Of a stretch of DNA of 64,000 bases, positions 1-10,562 are shown piece after piece. A model generated the notes under the pieces. That model searched no databases and was not told the DNA's origin. It was given only the letters and a program-made list of their open reading frames with translations. The stretch is from positions 1,116,001 through 1,180,000 of the forward strand of contig CM066295.1 of NCBI GenBank assembly GCA_033816765.1. The letters are read 5' to 3'. Source of the stretch: Nothopassalora personata. Its lineage: Eukaryota; Ascomycota; Dothideomycetes; Mycosphaerellales; Mycosphaerellaceae. How positions within the stretch are numbered: the first letter of the stretch is position 1; every line of letters starts with the position of its first letter. Position numbers and translations under genes: made by a program.

Positions 1-184
1 GGTACTTAAGAGCCTGGCTTGGTAGAATCTCATTGCTACTAAAGATAGTCGGAAGGTTCCCGTAGGCCAATCTGCGACTCATAAGTAGCGATGCTACTGC
101 AGGTCTAGAGGTGCAAGCCTGCAAGGGACAAAAATCCCACTAATGCTTTGCAAAACCTATTTTCACGTTAGATCGTTACCCACT

Positions 185-230
185 AGATCCCACTCCTTCC
201 ATTCGCTGCTTCGGCTCCAGTATTGATCGC
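185..230 (+). repeat. possible fragment of the dispersed repeat
   Basis: The segment with CACTCCTTCCATTCGCTGCT followed by TCGGCTCCAGTATTGA resembles 24926-24965, which has CACTCCTCCGATTCGCCGCT followed by TTGGCTCCAATATTGA. It matches the part of the 25-kb copy just upstream of the block shared with 572-700, so the copy at the left edge may be split and displaced. Short and diverged, so tentative. Confidence 0.45.
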
Positions 231-571
231 TAACCACAGTCTTCCACGCTGAGTACATAGGCAGCTCATGTTTTAGTCTACGGACAGCTCATATTCTTAG
301 TTATCGCTCGAAATCTGATGGAGCTTGCTATTTGCCCTCTAGCACTCTGCACAACGTATGTCCGCCTGGCGAGGGCTAATAGCATCTATGTTTCCTGTAG
401 CCGAGCAAACTTTGGAGGGGCCTACTGTAGGAGGGGGCCCCGCAGGGAGGGAGGATCTCGTCGGACGACCCCAGTGCAGCGGAGGGCCGGGGGGGCGGAG
501 GGTTCCCTATTTATAGCAATTGATTAATTGGTCAGAATGTGAGCTACTCATAGACTCAGCGGGTGTTTCAA

Positions 572-700
572 GGCTTGATATTGAGCGATTTTGCAACCCC
601 AAGGGCTTCACGCATAGTCGGTAATAGCTGACAGGCTTCTTTGGTCCTCCGGTTGGTCGGACCAGGATTGTGGTAGGTAACGATGGGGCATGAAAAGAGA
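572..700 (+). repeat. dispersed degenerate repeat, copy 1
   Basis: This segment aligns in the same orientation with 24949-25078. Shared blocks include GTTGGTCGGACCAGGATTG, GACAGGCTTC and AAGGGCTTCA. By eye the two copies agree at roughly four bases in five, and most differences are C/T or A/G transitions. No coding frame is shared. It is probably a remnant of a transposable element or solo terminal repeat; the class is not identifiable from sequence alone. Confidence 0.75.
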
Positions 701-1733
701 TGATGCCGCGGAGAGGCTATGGGCAGCCCCCATCTGACGGTGACATGTGTGCTAATTTTTGCTCGACGCGGCTCATGGTTTGTCTGCCGTGGGCACTTCA
801 ACGACAGCCGCGGTTGTGGTCGACTATCACGAGCAGCGGTCAGTCACCTGTACCAAGTCGACGATCACGTCCATGAAGACATACCCACCAGATATGTACA
901 GATCTTGACTGCAGCTCCTCCCAAGACACTCTAATTCCTCAAGTCGGCGATAGGCAGCGGGAAAAGCGGCTGCTTGGTGCCAGTGCTGCTGAAACGTGGG
1001 AGTGTGCCATTCGTATCAGTGATCCTGCCGTTGATGATTGGCCGAGTAGCATTGAATGGCACTGGAACCGGCATACTCGGGATGAAGTCTTTTAGAACCT
1101 ATGCAGGTTTTTGAGGTCGGCGGTATCGACTGGGAGAGAGTCGGATGGTGCTTTGAGAATGTCCTTCGGTAGTGCATAGTCCGTCGTGCGAGACTGAGAC
1201 TAGAAAGTGCCAACGCCGTTGTGCCTGACCACGATGAAGCGTCGTCCTTGGGTAGTAGGGCAGTGGTAGGGTCGTGCGATATGTGAAGCGGCAGGCAATT
1301 CGCGCGTTTGGCGTCACGTGCAGACCACACCATGATGATATCAGGCGGCCAAAGCTTCCTTCATTATTGCGTGCAGACCTCGCATCGGCAAGCTCAATGC
1401 GCTTGTCTCTGCTGTGCAGTGCCACGGCTTCGCAAGTCCTTTGATATTGCTTGGAGCGGTTGTGGAAGCTTCGTGTTCGCCGGCCGGTGCTACATAGGCA
1501 GAGAGGCCTCGATCCGAACGAGGGCGAGTGAGCGTGGCCCTGATCTACTTGTCGCGTACAACGCTTTGATGATCTAAGCAATGAAGTGCTATGGTGTTGT
1601 CATGTCAAGAGCTGAGCCGCGCTCCTATCTTGGCATTGCCTATTAGAAGTATGTCGCGCGTAAAGCACGGGCGCATGTGCAGCACGACACCATTAAATCC
1701 GTCGTGACGGAGGTCAATTACTGTCCGGATAGT

Positions 1734-2871
1734 CTAAACATCTGCAAAATCCTCGAGTTTAGCATTTACCTTATCGACGTACGGGTAGTACCTCCTCATC
1801 AGCACTCCCGTCGGATCTTCCTCTTTCACATGGGCCCAAGCTCCAGCAAAGTGCACAAGAAACATGCCAGGTTTCCAAGGTATCGGGTCGCGGTCGTCGT
1901 AACACTTGATCTCTTTAGGGAAGGCATTCATCTTCCATTGAAGGACAGTCACGCTCTTATCGGCAGTGCGGTGCGCATTTATTTTGATGAACTCCTGTAT
2001 CTTTGGTCAGTACTCGACAACTTCGAAGGCATTTGTGTCATTACTTGTAGGACATCCTGCTCGCTGCGGCTATCACCATCCTTGTTCTTGATATCCTTCC
2101 CAGCCTTCCACTCCTTCATCAAGTTCAAGGTCCAGGGCGTCGTCCTGAAGATCATGGCGCCTACGTTCAGAGGGAAGCTACAACAGAATGCTGTCAGCGA
2201 GAGCCGGTGCCGCAGCTGCCCTGGATTGCCTACCAGTCCGGTGTCACAATCATATCGATATCATCTCTCTTCTTGCCCTCCTTCTCGGCCTGTTGTAAGC
2301 TGTCCTCCACCAGCTCGTCCAATGTGATTGAAGTGTTAGTGATCAGGGTATCGTAATCGATCATCAGGACCCACTCGTAACTCTTCTCGCCAGCCAAGGT
2401 CGCCTTGGTGGCATTCGCTATCATGGCCAGCTTGTCCCAGTACTTGAACGTACCCTCTTGCTGCTCGTCCCAGGACCATAGCATGTCGTATCCCCATTTG
2501 CGAGCGTAACCTATAGTCGCATCATGTCAGCCTCGATACCAGCGAGCATCGATGATTCGCGTCTCACGGTCTTTGCTGCTGACAGCCATGTAGTCGTAGC
2601 TGTTTGACTTTGTGTTCATGCTCATGACCGCATATCTGGCGTCCTTGCTCTTTCTACCGCTTCCAATCTTCGGGCCAATCGCATCTTTCACACTTATCTG
2701 GACATCCTCCAGGACAGACCTGCTGGCGGAGCTACTGCTGCTGTAGAAGACACTGTAGCTCAGAAGTGCGAGGATAGCGATGAGGAGCAGTCGATTCACG
2801 TCAAATGCCCGGGTACTTCTGAGAGGCATGCTGTCGAGGAGCGGTCGTAATGTTGCCCTTCGTTTGTCCAT
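1734..2871 (-). CDS. GT34 (GMA12/MNN10-type) glycosyltransferase
   Basis: Four exons, complement(join(1734..1994, 2045..2177, 2234..2510, 2568..2871)), encode 324 residues. The introns are 50, 56 and 57 nt with GTAATG, GTAGGC and GTGAGA donors and CTGAC branch sites, and each junction keeps the family reading. A type II membrane anchor lies at about residues 27-43, followed by a Ser-rich stem, as expected of a Golgi enzyme. The catalytic domain has RYARKWGYD (about 102-110), a DxD-type DYD (152-154) for the metal and nucleotide-sugar, DCFPLNVGAMIF just after the second intron, and HFAG (286-289). GT34 enzymes transfer galactose or mannose to N- or O-glycans in fungi; which sugar is moved here cannot be read. 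At 324 residues it is typical for the family. Confidence 0.88.
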
Positions 2872-3891
2872 CGGGCCAGGTATCTATTGTGCTGCTGAAG
2901 AAGGCTCGGTAGCACGACCTGTAGCGTCAGGCTTGGGTATCTTTCACGGTATCACATTATCGTGTACAGCAGATCGCAGAGGAATTCGAGTATTCTCTGA
3001 CAATGCGAGAAGTTAGGCCATACATCTGCTCACCCAGCCAGCCACGAGAAGTCGATATGACTTTCATTCGATCCTATACTTGCCATGGCGCCCGTCTGGG
3101 CGTACGGGTAGGAGCCATCCTGCGCCATACATCCCTCTTTCGCTTAAATGCACTGCGATAAAGGATGATGTCGTGCAAGCAGAGCGGGTGGTGTTGAACT
3201 TGCGAGAAGCTGCAGCTTTCCGCAAGCCACAGGAGTTACCTCAGTAAACTCAGACTCGCCGCAGGAATTGGCTTTAGCTTCGCCTAGCGTGTGCTTAGCT
3301 CCGTTAAGCACAGTTCTGCACCGCTTAGCCAATGAGAGGGCTAGAAGCGCCAATTCGCGCACGCCAAGGCTCGCTGAGGCGGAATTACCCGATTGGCTGA
3401 ACGGTGCTAAAGGGTGCCGAGCCGAGGAGAAGCGTCTGAGCTTGCTGAGGTAACACAGGATGCACGAATTGAGCACGAGCCAGTTTCACGTGATTCAGGG
3501 TCTTCCGCGTCATTCCTCTTTCTCCGAGAACATTCACTTTGCAATCAATGGCGGCGGTATCTTCACGGATCATATCATGTTCAATATGCGCTCGCCGCAC
3601 TGGACGAAACTTCGTGCACAGCTGGCGTTTTCGCGGAAGCCACGCCGAAGTCTTGGTGCGAATTACTTATTTGGAATGTCTCGGATGGAGGCTTGCAAGA
3701 AGAAAGGAAGGGTCCGTGATCAATGACTTCCTCGAGCATAGTTCTCGCATTGACACGAATTTTTGGTTACACTCAGTATCGTCCATAATGCCCAGCAACC
3801 CAAAAGAGGATCGCTTTCAAACAACACCCACTCACAACCTGCATCGTCTTAGCATTAGTTCTGCCTCGTACACCCTTCTTAATCTCTCCAC
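2872..3891. other. intergenic stretch with MITE-like element
   Basis: No gene is supported between the GT34 start and the 3' end of the GFA-type gene. The overlapping frames at 3144-3719 come mostly from a GC-balanced insertion described separately (3236-3453). Confidence 0.5.
3236..3453. mobile_element. MITE-like element with 20-bp terminal inverted repeats
   Basis: The ends 3236-3255 and 3434-3453 are inverted copies of each other (TTACCTCAG at the left, CTGAGGTAA at the right), matching at 18 of 20 positions with two transitions. CACAGG occurs just outside both ends (3228-3233 and 3454-3459), like a 6-bp target-site duplication, although two bases (AG) separate the left copy from the repeat. 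Inside there is a perfect hairpin TGTGCTTA/TAAGCACA at about 3290-3312 and several GCTTAGC words. It is 218 bp long and has no coding capacity, so it fits a non-autonomous DNA transposon. The superfamily is unknown. Confidence 0.6.
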
Positions 3892-4446
3892 TTACATTGA
3901 CTTCGCAGTGTACGACGCAATCAGATCCATCAATGGCGGGCTCAAACAGTCGTACGTTTCCAACCCAACCGACTTCAGCTTGCTGCGGACCTCTCCTATC
4001 TTCTCTGGATCGAATCCTTGCTCGATAATGCTGCTCACGAATGCAGCAAATTGTGGCTCTTGCCATCCTTGCTCCTTGCTCAATTCCACGTGGATGAAGT
4101 CGAGACCCTTGAACGCATGAGGCTGCTCAATACGCCCATAAAGGTGGACGCCACACTCTTTACAGGCGTTTCGCTGGATTGCGGCATTGCGGTCGATGAC
4201 ATGGAGCTTCTGCTGGTTGGCCACCACAGAGACTTTCTCCTTAGGAACGACGCCGACGATTGAGAATAGGGCGCCGGATGGCTTCCAGCACTTGGAGCAG
4301 CCGCATGCGTGGTTGTGGGCCACGTTGCTGTCGATCTTGACCTGAACGCGGTTGTTCGGGCAGTGGCATTCGAGGGTGCCGCCATTGAAGTTTGGGTTGC
4401 CTTTCGTCAGGCCGTGATCGATGAGTGGGTGAAGACTTGTGGCCAT
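3892..4446 (-). CDS. S-(hydroxymethyl)glutathione synthase-like (GFA/CENP-V fold) protein
   Basis: A single exon of 184 residues, close to the usual fungal length of about 190. The protein is a Mss4-like zinc-binding GFA domain. Visible metal ligands are C27 and C29 (ECHC), C48, C50 and C53 (CGCSKC) and C95 and C98 (CKECG). The family was described as speeding the reaction of formaldehyde with glutathione, feeding the formaldehyde dehydrogenase pathway; whether it is a true catalyst has been disputed. The start at 4446 gives the usual short N-terminus before the first Cys pair. Its neighbours give no further clue. Confidence 0.87.
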   Translation of the reverse strand: MATSLHPLIDHGLTKGNPNFNGGTLECHCPNNRVQVKIDSNVAHNHACGCSKCWKPSGALFSIVGVVPKEKVSVVANQQKLHVIDRNAAIQRNACKECGVHLYGRIEQPHAFKGLDFIHVELSKEQGWQEPQFAAFVSSIIEQGFDPEKIGEVRSKLKSVGLETYDCLSPPLMDLIASYTAKSM

Positions 4447-6115
4447 CTTTGCGGATTTTCGGGCGAATTGTCTGACAGTGTTGGATGACGGTCGTGGAAA
4501 AGTGGCGAGAGAACTTCCAACAGCAGCTCAGCTCATATTATGGAAGCTCGACATCGCTCCTGACCAGGATCGATCCACGGCATTCAGGTGGGGCACAGTA
4601 CGTGCTCGAAAACAGATCCGTACAACACCCGCAATTGTCGCCACATGCCTGTAACATCGAATGTTCCCCTCGTGCGGTCTTGACAGGGATGTGGTGGGGT
4701 TCTAAGGATCCCGCGATGCAGCGCCTCGTAGCTGTACGAAGGATTTCGATTACGCCTCATGCAAAACGATGAACTCCTTTGTCGTACGCGGAAAGTGGAA
4801 CAACGTTCTTAGGCTTTCCTGGCTTCGGCGGCCAATCCGTGGTATTGGGAAACAGAGAACGACATTTGGAGACTGCTGGTATGTTCATACAGATTCGCCA
4901 GTGCCGTGCTCGGCGACCAACATCCCGGAATGAAATGCCGATGCTTTCGGTGTCGTTGGCCAGATGCAGACTGCAGACTCTGACTAGCGAGAAGGTCCAC
5001 CAAGCTGACTCTAGGCAATGCAACTTCCAGAAACTCATGCCATCACAAGCATGTCTCGAATAATACTTCTTCGGAACAATGTTGAACCATGGACACAGTC
5101 GTGATTCATGCTTCAAGCAAATAGCTGCGCAGCATCTGCCTGTCCAAGTGAAAGCTCCCTGGAAAATAGCCTTACTGCAGCATCGCGAAGGGCTGCGCAA
5201 CGTGCTATGCTTTGAGGCTGGTGAGAGGAGCGACGGAGGACCTGTTCACGGCGCCCAAAACGATGTTGAAAAGAGAGAATGATACCTCGCGTAATTGCAG
5301 AGCAGAAAAGGAAAGGTGAGGTTGATATATCCCGCTTCTAATACTGCCACCTTAATGGACCACAACGGATGTACCCGATTACTGATCAGTGCATCCAAGT
5401 CATCGCCATAGTCTGGAGTGAGTGATGCCCCTGACATGGCTAGCCGAGTAGCTGACTGTCGTGCGGATTCAGCCAGCATTTTCATTGAACGATAATGCAC
5501 CTGTGATCACCGAATTGGAGAGACGCCCCAGCAACTCTGGCCAAAGCAACGATCACCAATATCCCTCAGCTAATAAGATACGGCTTCCACTATTTGCCAT
5601 ATCATGTCGCGTGGGCAGATATTCCTCTCGGGTGCGGGAGACGTATCGAATACTTAAGAGCTCTGACCAGTCGTGATTTGGTCATTCGTCCCGAGAAGCC
5701 ATCGCCTTGCAGCAACAAAATCTCGGTGGGACCGTCAATGGTCTCGAGATCGCAAAACGAGCGCCAGGCTTTCACAAACTCCAAAAAGACTCCGGGAAGA
5801 GAAATCATCCTTGGGACGTGTCAATGCCCAACCGCATCTTTGTCTTTGCAGCAAACAAGCCATCCAGAGTTCTTCTTGGAACTCTGGATTACCTCGCATT
5901 GCACTGGAGCAGACTGTACGATGCCTATCCCTGGCGCTGACCTCGAAGCTTAAGCAACAAATCGCGATGCCGCTGCTAAATCTACGTGGCAACATTGCCT
6001 ATACAGCAAATGTGGTCGCGCAGAGCTTGGCGCAGCACGGATTCCACGCGCAAAGTGGCGACTACAGTCGCTACTCACGCTCAACGTCACAGTAGACTCC
6101 ATTGCAATCGACGAT
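4447..6115. other. gene-poor stretch, scattered coding-like frames
   Basis: Nothing here could be assembled into a gene. Frames of 70-190 codons occur on both strands (for example 4757-5200 and 5246-5500 on minus, 5594-5953 on plus), but they overlap, lack recognisable motifs and do not join through good splice sites. Some may be remnants of old genes. Confidence 0.4.
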
Positions 6116-6835
6116 ATGGCTTCACCTGCCAATCCGGCTGAACCGTCTCTGGAGCCGCCTACTGAGCTGTCTGCTGAGTTGTCTGCTAAGCCGCCGACTC
6201 AGCCGCTTTTTCATGTGTCTGTTCAGTCGCTTGTTGAGCAAGCAGCAGCGCCTGCCCAAGGTTGGTCATATATATCGTGAAAATGTCGCATCGTAATTCT
6301 GACCAGAAGTCTTCCAGTACCATTCAAGAACAAGACCATACAAGTCAAGTTAATCTCCCGCAAGTATGACGGCCCAGTTCCTTCTCGGGAAGGCTTCGCA
6401 TACGGCGGACGACAGCTGCGCAGCGAGGACTTTTCCGTTACCATCACATCACAGACGACATTCAATTCGCTCGTGAGACATCTGCAGAAGACGATGCAGC
6501 GCCTCAAAATGGGAGATTTCGATCGTCCATACAACCAAGGAGTTTTCAGGAGCATGAAGATCCTGGAGGCCGCGGAGCCTGAGGATGTCGTAGAGAGGCC
6601 CACTAGGAAGTGGGGCTTGAAGAAGCTCGACGCCTTCAAGATGCTTGGACGAAGCAAGAAAGTAAACGTAATCACCAAAGTCATCGACCTGAATTGGGCC
6701 ACATGCCGGCAGATTCTGCTGGATCAGGACTGCACCCTCCAGTTTGAAGCCTGGGCCGCGGCGGAGAATTGGGATTGGTACCTGGCTATTCAGCAGACGA
6801 AGGATAAGGAAATTTCCGGGTGTAGGATGCAGTAG
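6116..6835 (+). CDS. unknown small protein, tandem family copy A
   Basis: Exons 6116..6260 and 6318..6835 give 220 residues. The 57-nt intron has a GTTGGT donor, a CTGAC branch site and a TTCCAG acceptor, and splits a codon after base 1. The N-terminus (about 1-45) is rich in Pro, Glu and Ser. The second exon carries a motif NWATCRQILL followed by a Trp-rich WDW near the C-terminus. I do not recognise the family. Copy B (7101-7688) has the same two-exon layout, the same intron phase and the same NW-x-TCR-x-ILL and W-x-W motifs, so the two arose by tandem duplication. No signal peptide or membrane segment is visible. Function unknown. Confidence 0.72.
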
Positions 6836-7100
6836 ATGATAGGTGGCAGTATTGGCTGCTAGTGGTGCTCGTTTGCTGATGGGAGATTGTCATAAGAAAT
6901 TTAAGTCTAAGTTTGGCACTTAAGCTGGCAAGCTGGTATAGAAAAAGTATGACTGGTGAGGACATTGCTTACCGTAAAACGCGAGAATATTGCGACGGCG
7001 TACCTGGCGTCGGAGACAAGGCTCTTTTTAGAGGTATGGCTGCTCAACATCTCGCTCGTTATAGACAAGGAACAGGACCACACGATCGGATCTTGTCACC

Positions 7101-7688
7101 ATGGGACGCACTACTGATGTTGGCCACGACGAGCCACCGACATACCACGCAGTCGCCACTGCTTGGGGTAAGCACACTAACATCATAGCCTAGCATCAAC
7201 ATCACACTAAACCCGCACCAGATCCCCTTCGCGAACGCCCGGTCCACATCGAACTGATAGCTCACACCTACGCCGGCGCCTCCGCTCGCTCAGGCCACGC
7301 CATCGTCAGCGATCCTCGTGCCACCGACCGCGACGTCATCATGCTCTCCACCAACACTACCTATCGCGACCTCTTCGAGCGCGTCACATCAGAACTGTCG
7401 AAGCGCTCGATGAGAGGCTTCTCCAGCTCCAAGAGAACAGACTTTGTCGCTATCTGCGTTGGCGACAAGAAGTTTCGGAGGGGGGTGAGAATTACAGCTG
7501 TGAATTGGGAGACTTGTAGGGAGATATTGTTGGGGGACGAGAAGGCTACTGTTATTGTCGATGCGTGCACGGGGCCTGAGGGGTGGGAATGGGAGAGTGC
7601 GCGGGAAGCGCAGAGGAAGGAGGAGATGGAGAGGTTGGAGGTGGCGAGGAGGGAAGGGTGGAAGATTGTGACTTGTGCTGTGCAGTGA
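7101..7688 (+). CDS. unknown small protein, tandem family copy B
   Basis: Exons 7101..7167 and 7222..7688 give 177 residues. The 54-nt intron has a GTAAGC donor and a CACCAG acceptor and sits at the position equivalent to the intron of copy A, in the same phase. After the intron, PVHIELIAHTY aligns with IQVKLISRKY of copy A. The NWETCREILL motif and WEW follow, then a charged helix-like tail rich in Glu, Arg and Lys. Copy A lies 265 bp upstream and a broken copy follows about 200 bp downstream. I cannot assign a function; no targeting signal is seen. Confidence 0.75.
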
Positions 7689-7895
7689 TTTTGCTGTGCG
7701 GGGGCCCTTTTCTTTTCCCAAGGCTGTGGTCGGAGCTTGGCAGGGTGCAAGGTGAGCTGGTATAGTTTCAACAGTACTGATAATGATGCTTGCCCATAAG
7801 CTTTGGATCAGAACCTACTCGCGCGACACATCTTTACTTTCCACCGTGTCCTGTTACTTTCCCTATTTACAAGCAAATCATCAAACAGCAAGGTC

Positions 7896-8717
7896 ATGGA
7901 CGAGGATCCAGCTATTGAGGCCAGTGTTGGCAAGCCGCCACCCCATCAAGAATCTCAAGGCGCAGCGCTGCGACCGGGCAGTTCCTATCTCTTCAACGCT
8001 AATGTTCCTTCGGCCGAGTCACGCTCAAGTACCCGGAGTACAAAACGACCGCGATCCTCGGCAAGTGCTTACGCACTGAGCACGATGTCATGGTGCTAGG
8101 TGATTCTACCACATGTGGGGAATTGTCCGATAAGATGAACGACGAGCTGCTCGTGCGAAACTTCAATGACACCATTACAAATCAAGGCCCTGAATGATGA
8201 AGCCTACTATCGCGCCAAGTGTCGGCACGTTGCCGCCGCCTTGCGAGGAATCACGATTCACAGCCAGAAAGCATTGTTGTAATCAGGCCCAGTCGACCTC
8301 AATACGTTTTAAAATTTCAGCCACTTCAAACACAGACTAATCCGCTCCATACGCGCTGTCTTCATGCTAGACAAAGCCACAACTCACCACGCTCTGCACG
8401 AAACGGGACACAATGAGCTACGCACGCCATCGTTCTCGAACCCTACCCAGCTCAGCCATATAGGAATGCACATTAGGGATCAGAAAACTTCTCGACAAAG
8501 ATTGTCCGGACTACGAAGGTGAATGGGCAAGGCTTGTCGGGAGATTTTGCTGAAGGATGAGGCGCTGACGCTGAGGGTTATGACTTGCATGGCGCCGGCT
8601 GAAGGGAGTGGGGAGGATGCTGGAAAACGTAGAGCGGGAGGCGGCTGTAAGGAGTGGGGGAGCAAGAAGAGACCCGAAGGAAGGTCCAGCAAGAGGAGAG
8701 GCCTGCGAGCGACTTGA
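7896..8717 (+). pseudogene. decayed third copy (C) of the tandem family
   Basis: Pieces of the same family lie in order but in different frames. A start at 7896 opens an acidic, Pro-rich N-terminus. From 8018 another frame reads DVMVLGDSTTCGEL, which matches DVIMLSTNTTYRDL of copy B, and stops at 8195. About 8536 a third frame reads ACREILLKDEALTL, matching TCREILL of copies A and B, but the preceding Asn-Trp is lost through a one-base shift. An intron might explain the first frame change; nothing explains the later ones. I read this as a pseudogene. Confidence 0.62.
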
Positions 8718-9993
8718 AGTAGAACGAGGAAGCTGCCAGAAAGACGGCGGAAAAGCAGCTACGGCGTAAGTGTGTGGTGTGCAGTAGTTTGGAAGTACCT
8801 ATCCAATGTTGCGGTCATTACTGAGCTAGCGTACCATTCGAGCCTTGACACCCTTACTTTCCTAAGTCCTTCCTCCTGCCTTTCCTTTCGAGCATCCAAT
8901 TCTCAGCACTTTACGTGGGAAGCAGGCGTGTCTGCTGCCTGGTCCACCGGCGATTCAGCGCGAAGAACCCACACGAATAGAGAGCGCGTGTTGCCACATA
9001 ATGCCTGTGTGCCTCGACGAGCAAGTAGCTTCCTCGCCATGCTCGCAATTGACTGCTTGCTCACCGCCTCCTTGGCCTTTTTCGGCATCGCCTCCTGAAC
9101 CCTTCGCGTGGCAATCGTAGCAGTCCCTTCTCCTGCCCTGTTGGTTCTCGCGGCACATGGCAAAATCTCCTTAGACGCCTCTCAGCTCTCCTCATCCTGA
9201 ATTCTAGGAGCTCCAGGAAGTTGTGGATCCACAAGCTTAAGGATACCGTGTGGCTTGAGGGACTGTAGTTGCTCTAGTGTACCAATCCCCGAGCTCATGG
9301 CACGGCCCGTGATCTTGACGTACAAGTTCGAAAGAGTCCAGGAAGGATGAAGGAGGACGAGGTCTTCTCTTGCTTCGATCTAGTGGTCGAAATGGGTTAT
9401 GTCCATCAGTCTTGCCGGGTGTGATTTCGAAGTGGTCGGGTTGTTAGTGCAGTAGGTCTAGTAGAGTCCGGGGGGGGGGATGTTAGCAGAGTGCTGGACC
9501 ACGGCTAGAGCTTGTATTTACCCAAGGCAGTCGCAACTTCGTTGCTTGGCGGCGCGTCGTTTGGCATTTCTGGCGCGGACATTGCTGATGATGAAGACTT
9601 TGTGTCGCGAATGCTTCGCTAAAGTAGGAAACGTAAAGTGTTAGTGGGAAGTTTGGGGACTATCCTTTGCTCAAGAGAATCGTATCTGTCAACATATATG
9701 GGAAGCTTATCCTCATCAGGCATGATATTGAAGGCAAGCACATGACCAGACCCGTACAAACTTTTAAGTACAGCCACGAGCCCTCCCAATGAGCCCGCTG
9801 TCCATCATTCCTGAGTCCTTCCCGAGAAGAAATGACTGCGAAGCCTCAAGATGCCTAATTTATGGTCGCTGGCTGATAGCAAAATCTCAATGCCTTGCTC
9901 TTCAAACGTTCCCCATTCGGCCTCGGAGAGATTCTTGGGTGCATCATGGTGGCAAATTTTTTTGGCGCATGTGCGTTCGCTCGTGTGCAGGCC
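8718..9993. other. no clear gene; possible minus-strand relic
   Basis: On the minus strand, 9299 down to about 8903 reads as two open stretches separated by a stop near 9179: a start with EQLQSLKPHGIL and then a Lys/Ala-rich segment. Codon texture looks protein-like, but no family is recognised and no splice solution was found. The rest shows nothing. Confidence 0.35.
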
Positions 9994-10320
9994 TCATATC
10001 AATCGGAACATGTTGTTCTTGACGCTTCGCTTTTGCGCTACAGGCTTGCCATCTTCATACTCGACTCCAGCAGCGCCACCTTCGTCTGAGTGGCCAGCAA
10101 GTTTCTCCATCAGCTCTCGGTCCTGTTCGGCAACAGTCTTGTGAGTTTGCGTGGACCTTTGGTTTTCTGCTGCATCTTGTGCCTTCTTTGCCAGATCTTG
10201 GTCGTCCTTTGTCGTGTCTGTGGATGTTGTTGTGTCTTTCGATGTTGCCAAGCCTCGTGATAGTGGCAAGGCCGCCCGCAGCCCCGAGCGAGATGTCCTG
10301 ATGGCTGTCGATGATAGCAT
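9994..10320 (-). CDS. small protein with likely mitochondrial presequence
   Basis: One exon of 108 residues. The first 25 residues are rich in Arg, Ser, Ala and Leu with no acid (RTSRSGLRAALPLSRGLA), as in mitochondrial targeting sequences. A Thr/Asp/Lys-rich linker follows, then a predicted helix (about 60-75) and a C-terminus EYEDGKPVAQKRSVKNNMF. I know similar short mitochondrial proteins in Pezizomycotina but none with a firm function. The start lies 242 bp from the CEF1 start on the other strand, so the two genes share a short promoter. Confidence 0.65.
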   Translation of the reverse strand: MLSSTAIRTSRSGLRAALPLSRGLATSKDTTTSTDTTKDDQDLAKKAQDAAENQRSTQTHKTVAEQDRELMEKLAGHSDEGGAAGVEYEDGKPVAQKRSVKNNMFRLI

Positions 10321-10529
10321 ACTGTTGGTCTGCTGAAGTGAATAATTTTGTTGATCTTACCGTAAGGTCAAGATGGAAGGAGATTGAGATGTCGACGTGA
10401 ATTGTGAATGTGAGTCGTCAAAGATGCGTCATTACAGTTTCTTTAGCTTGACGGTGACCACATGTGGACAAAAAGCACGAGTCAGGCGGCAGCTACTTCG
10501 ATATCAAGATTTAACCATCTGAATTGACA

Positions 10530-10562
10530 TCCACCACCACCACCACCACCACCACCACCACC
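10530..10562 (+). repeat. CCA microsatellite abutting the CEF1 start
   Basis: About eleven CCA units run directly into the CEF1 ATG, so the start context is CCACCATG. The tract lies in the 5' leader. Upstream in-frame reading has no ATG, so the repeat is not expected to be translated. Confidence 0.85.

Larger units (their letters stand above)
1..1733. other. gene-poor stretch with repeat fragments
   Basis: I found no convincing gene here. Open frames are short, overlapping and show no family signature. The stretch holds a dispersed-repeat copy at 572-700, a possible displaced fragment of the same repeat at about 185-230, and a very GC-rich patch at about 415-500. Confidence 0.5.

Noticed and set aside
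318..527. Open frame in a GC-rich patch at the left edge
   Set aside because: It is only 69 codons long, of low complexity at its 3' end, with no motif and no splice context.
3144..3476. Minus-strand frame of 110 codons
   Set aside because: It lies across the MITE-like element, so the frame is a by-product of the insertion.
4757..5200. Possible HET-type protein fragment on minus
   Set aside because: A few Trp/Cys patterns looked suggestive, but the ordered motifs of the HET domain are absent.
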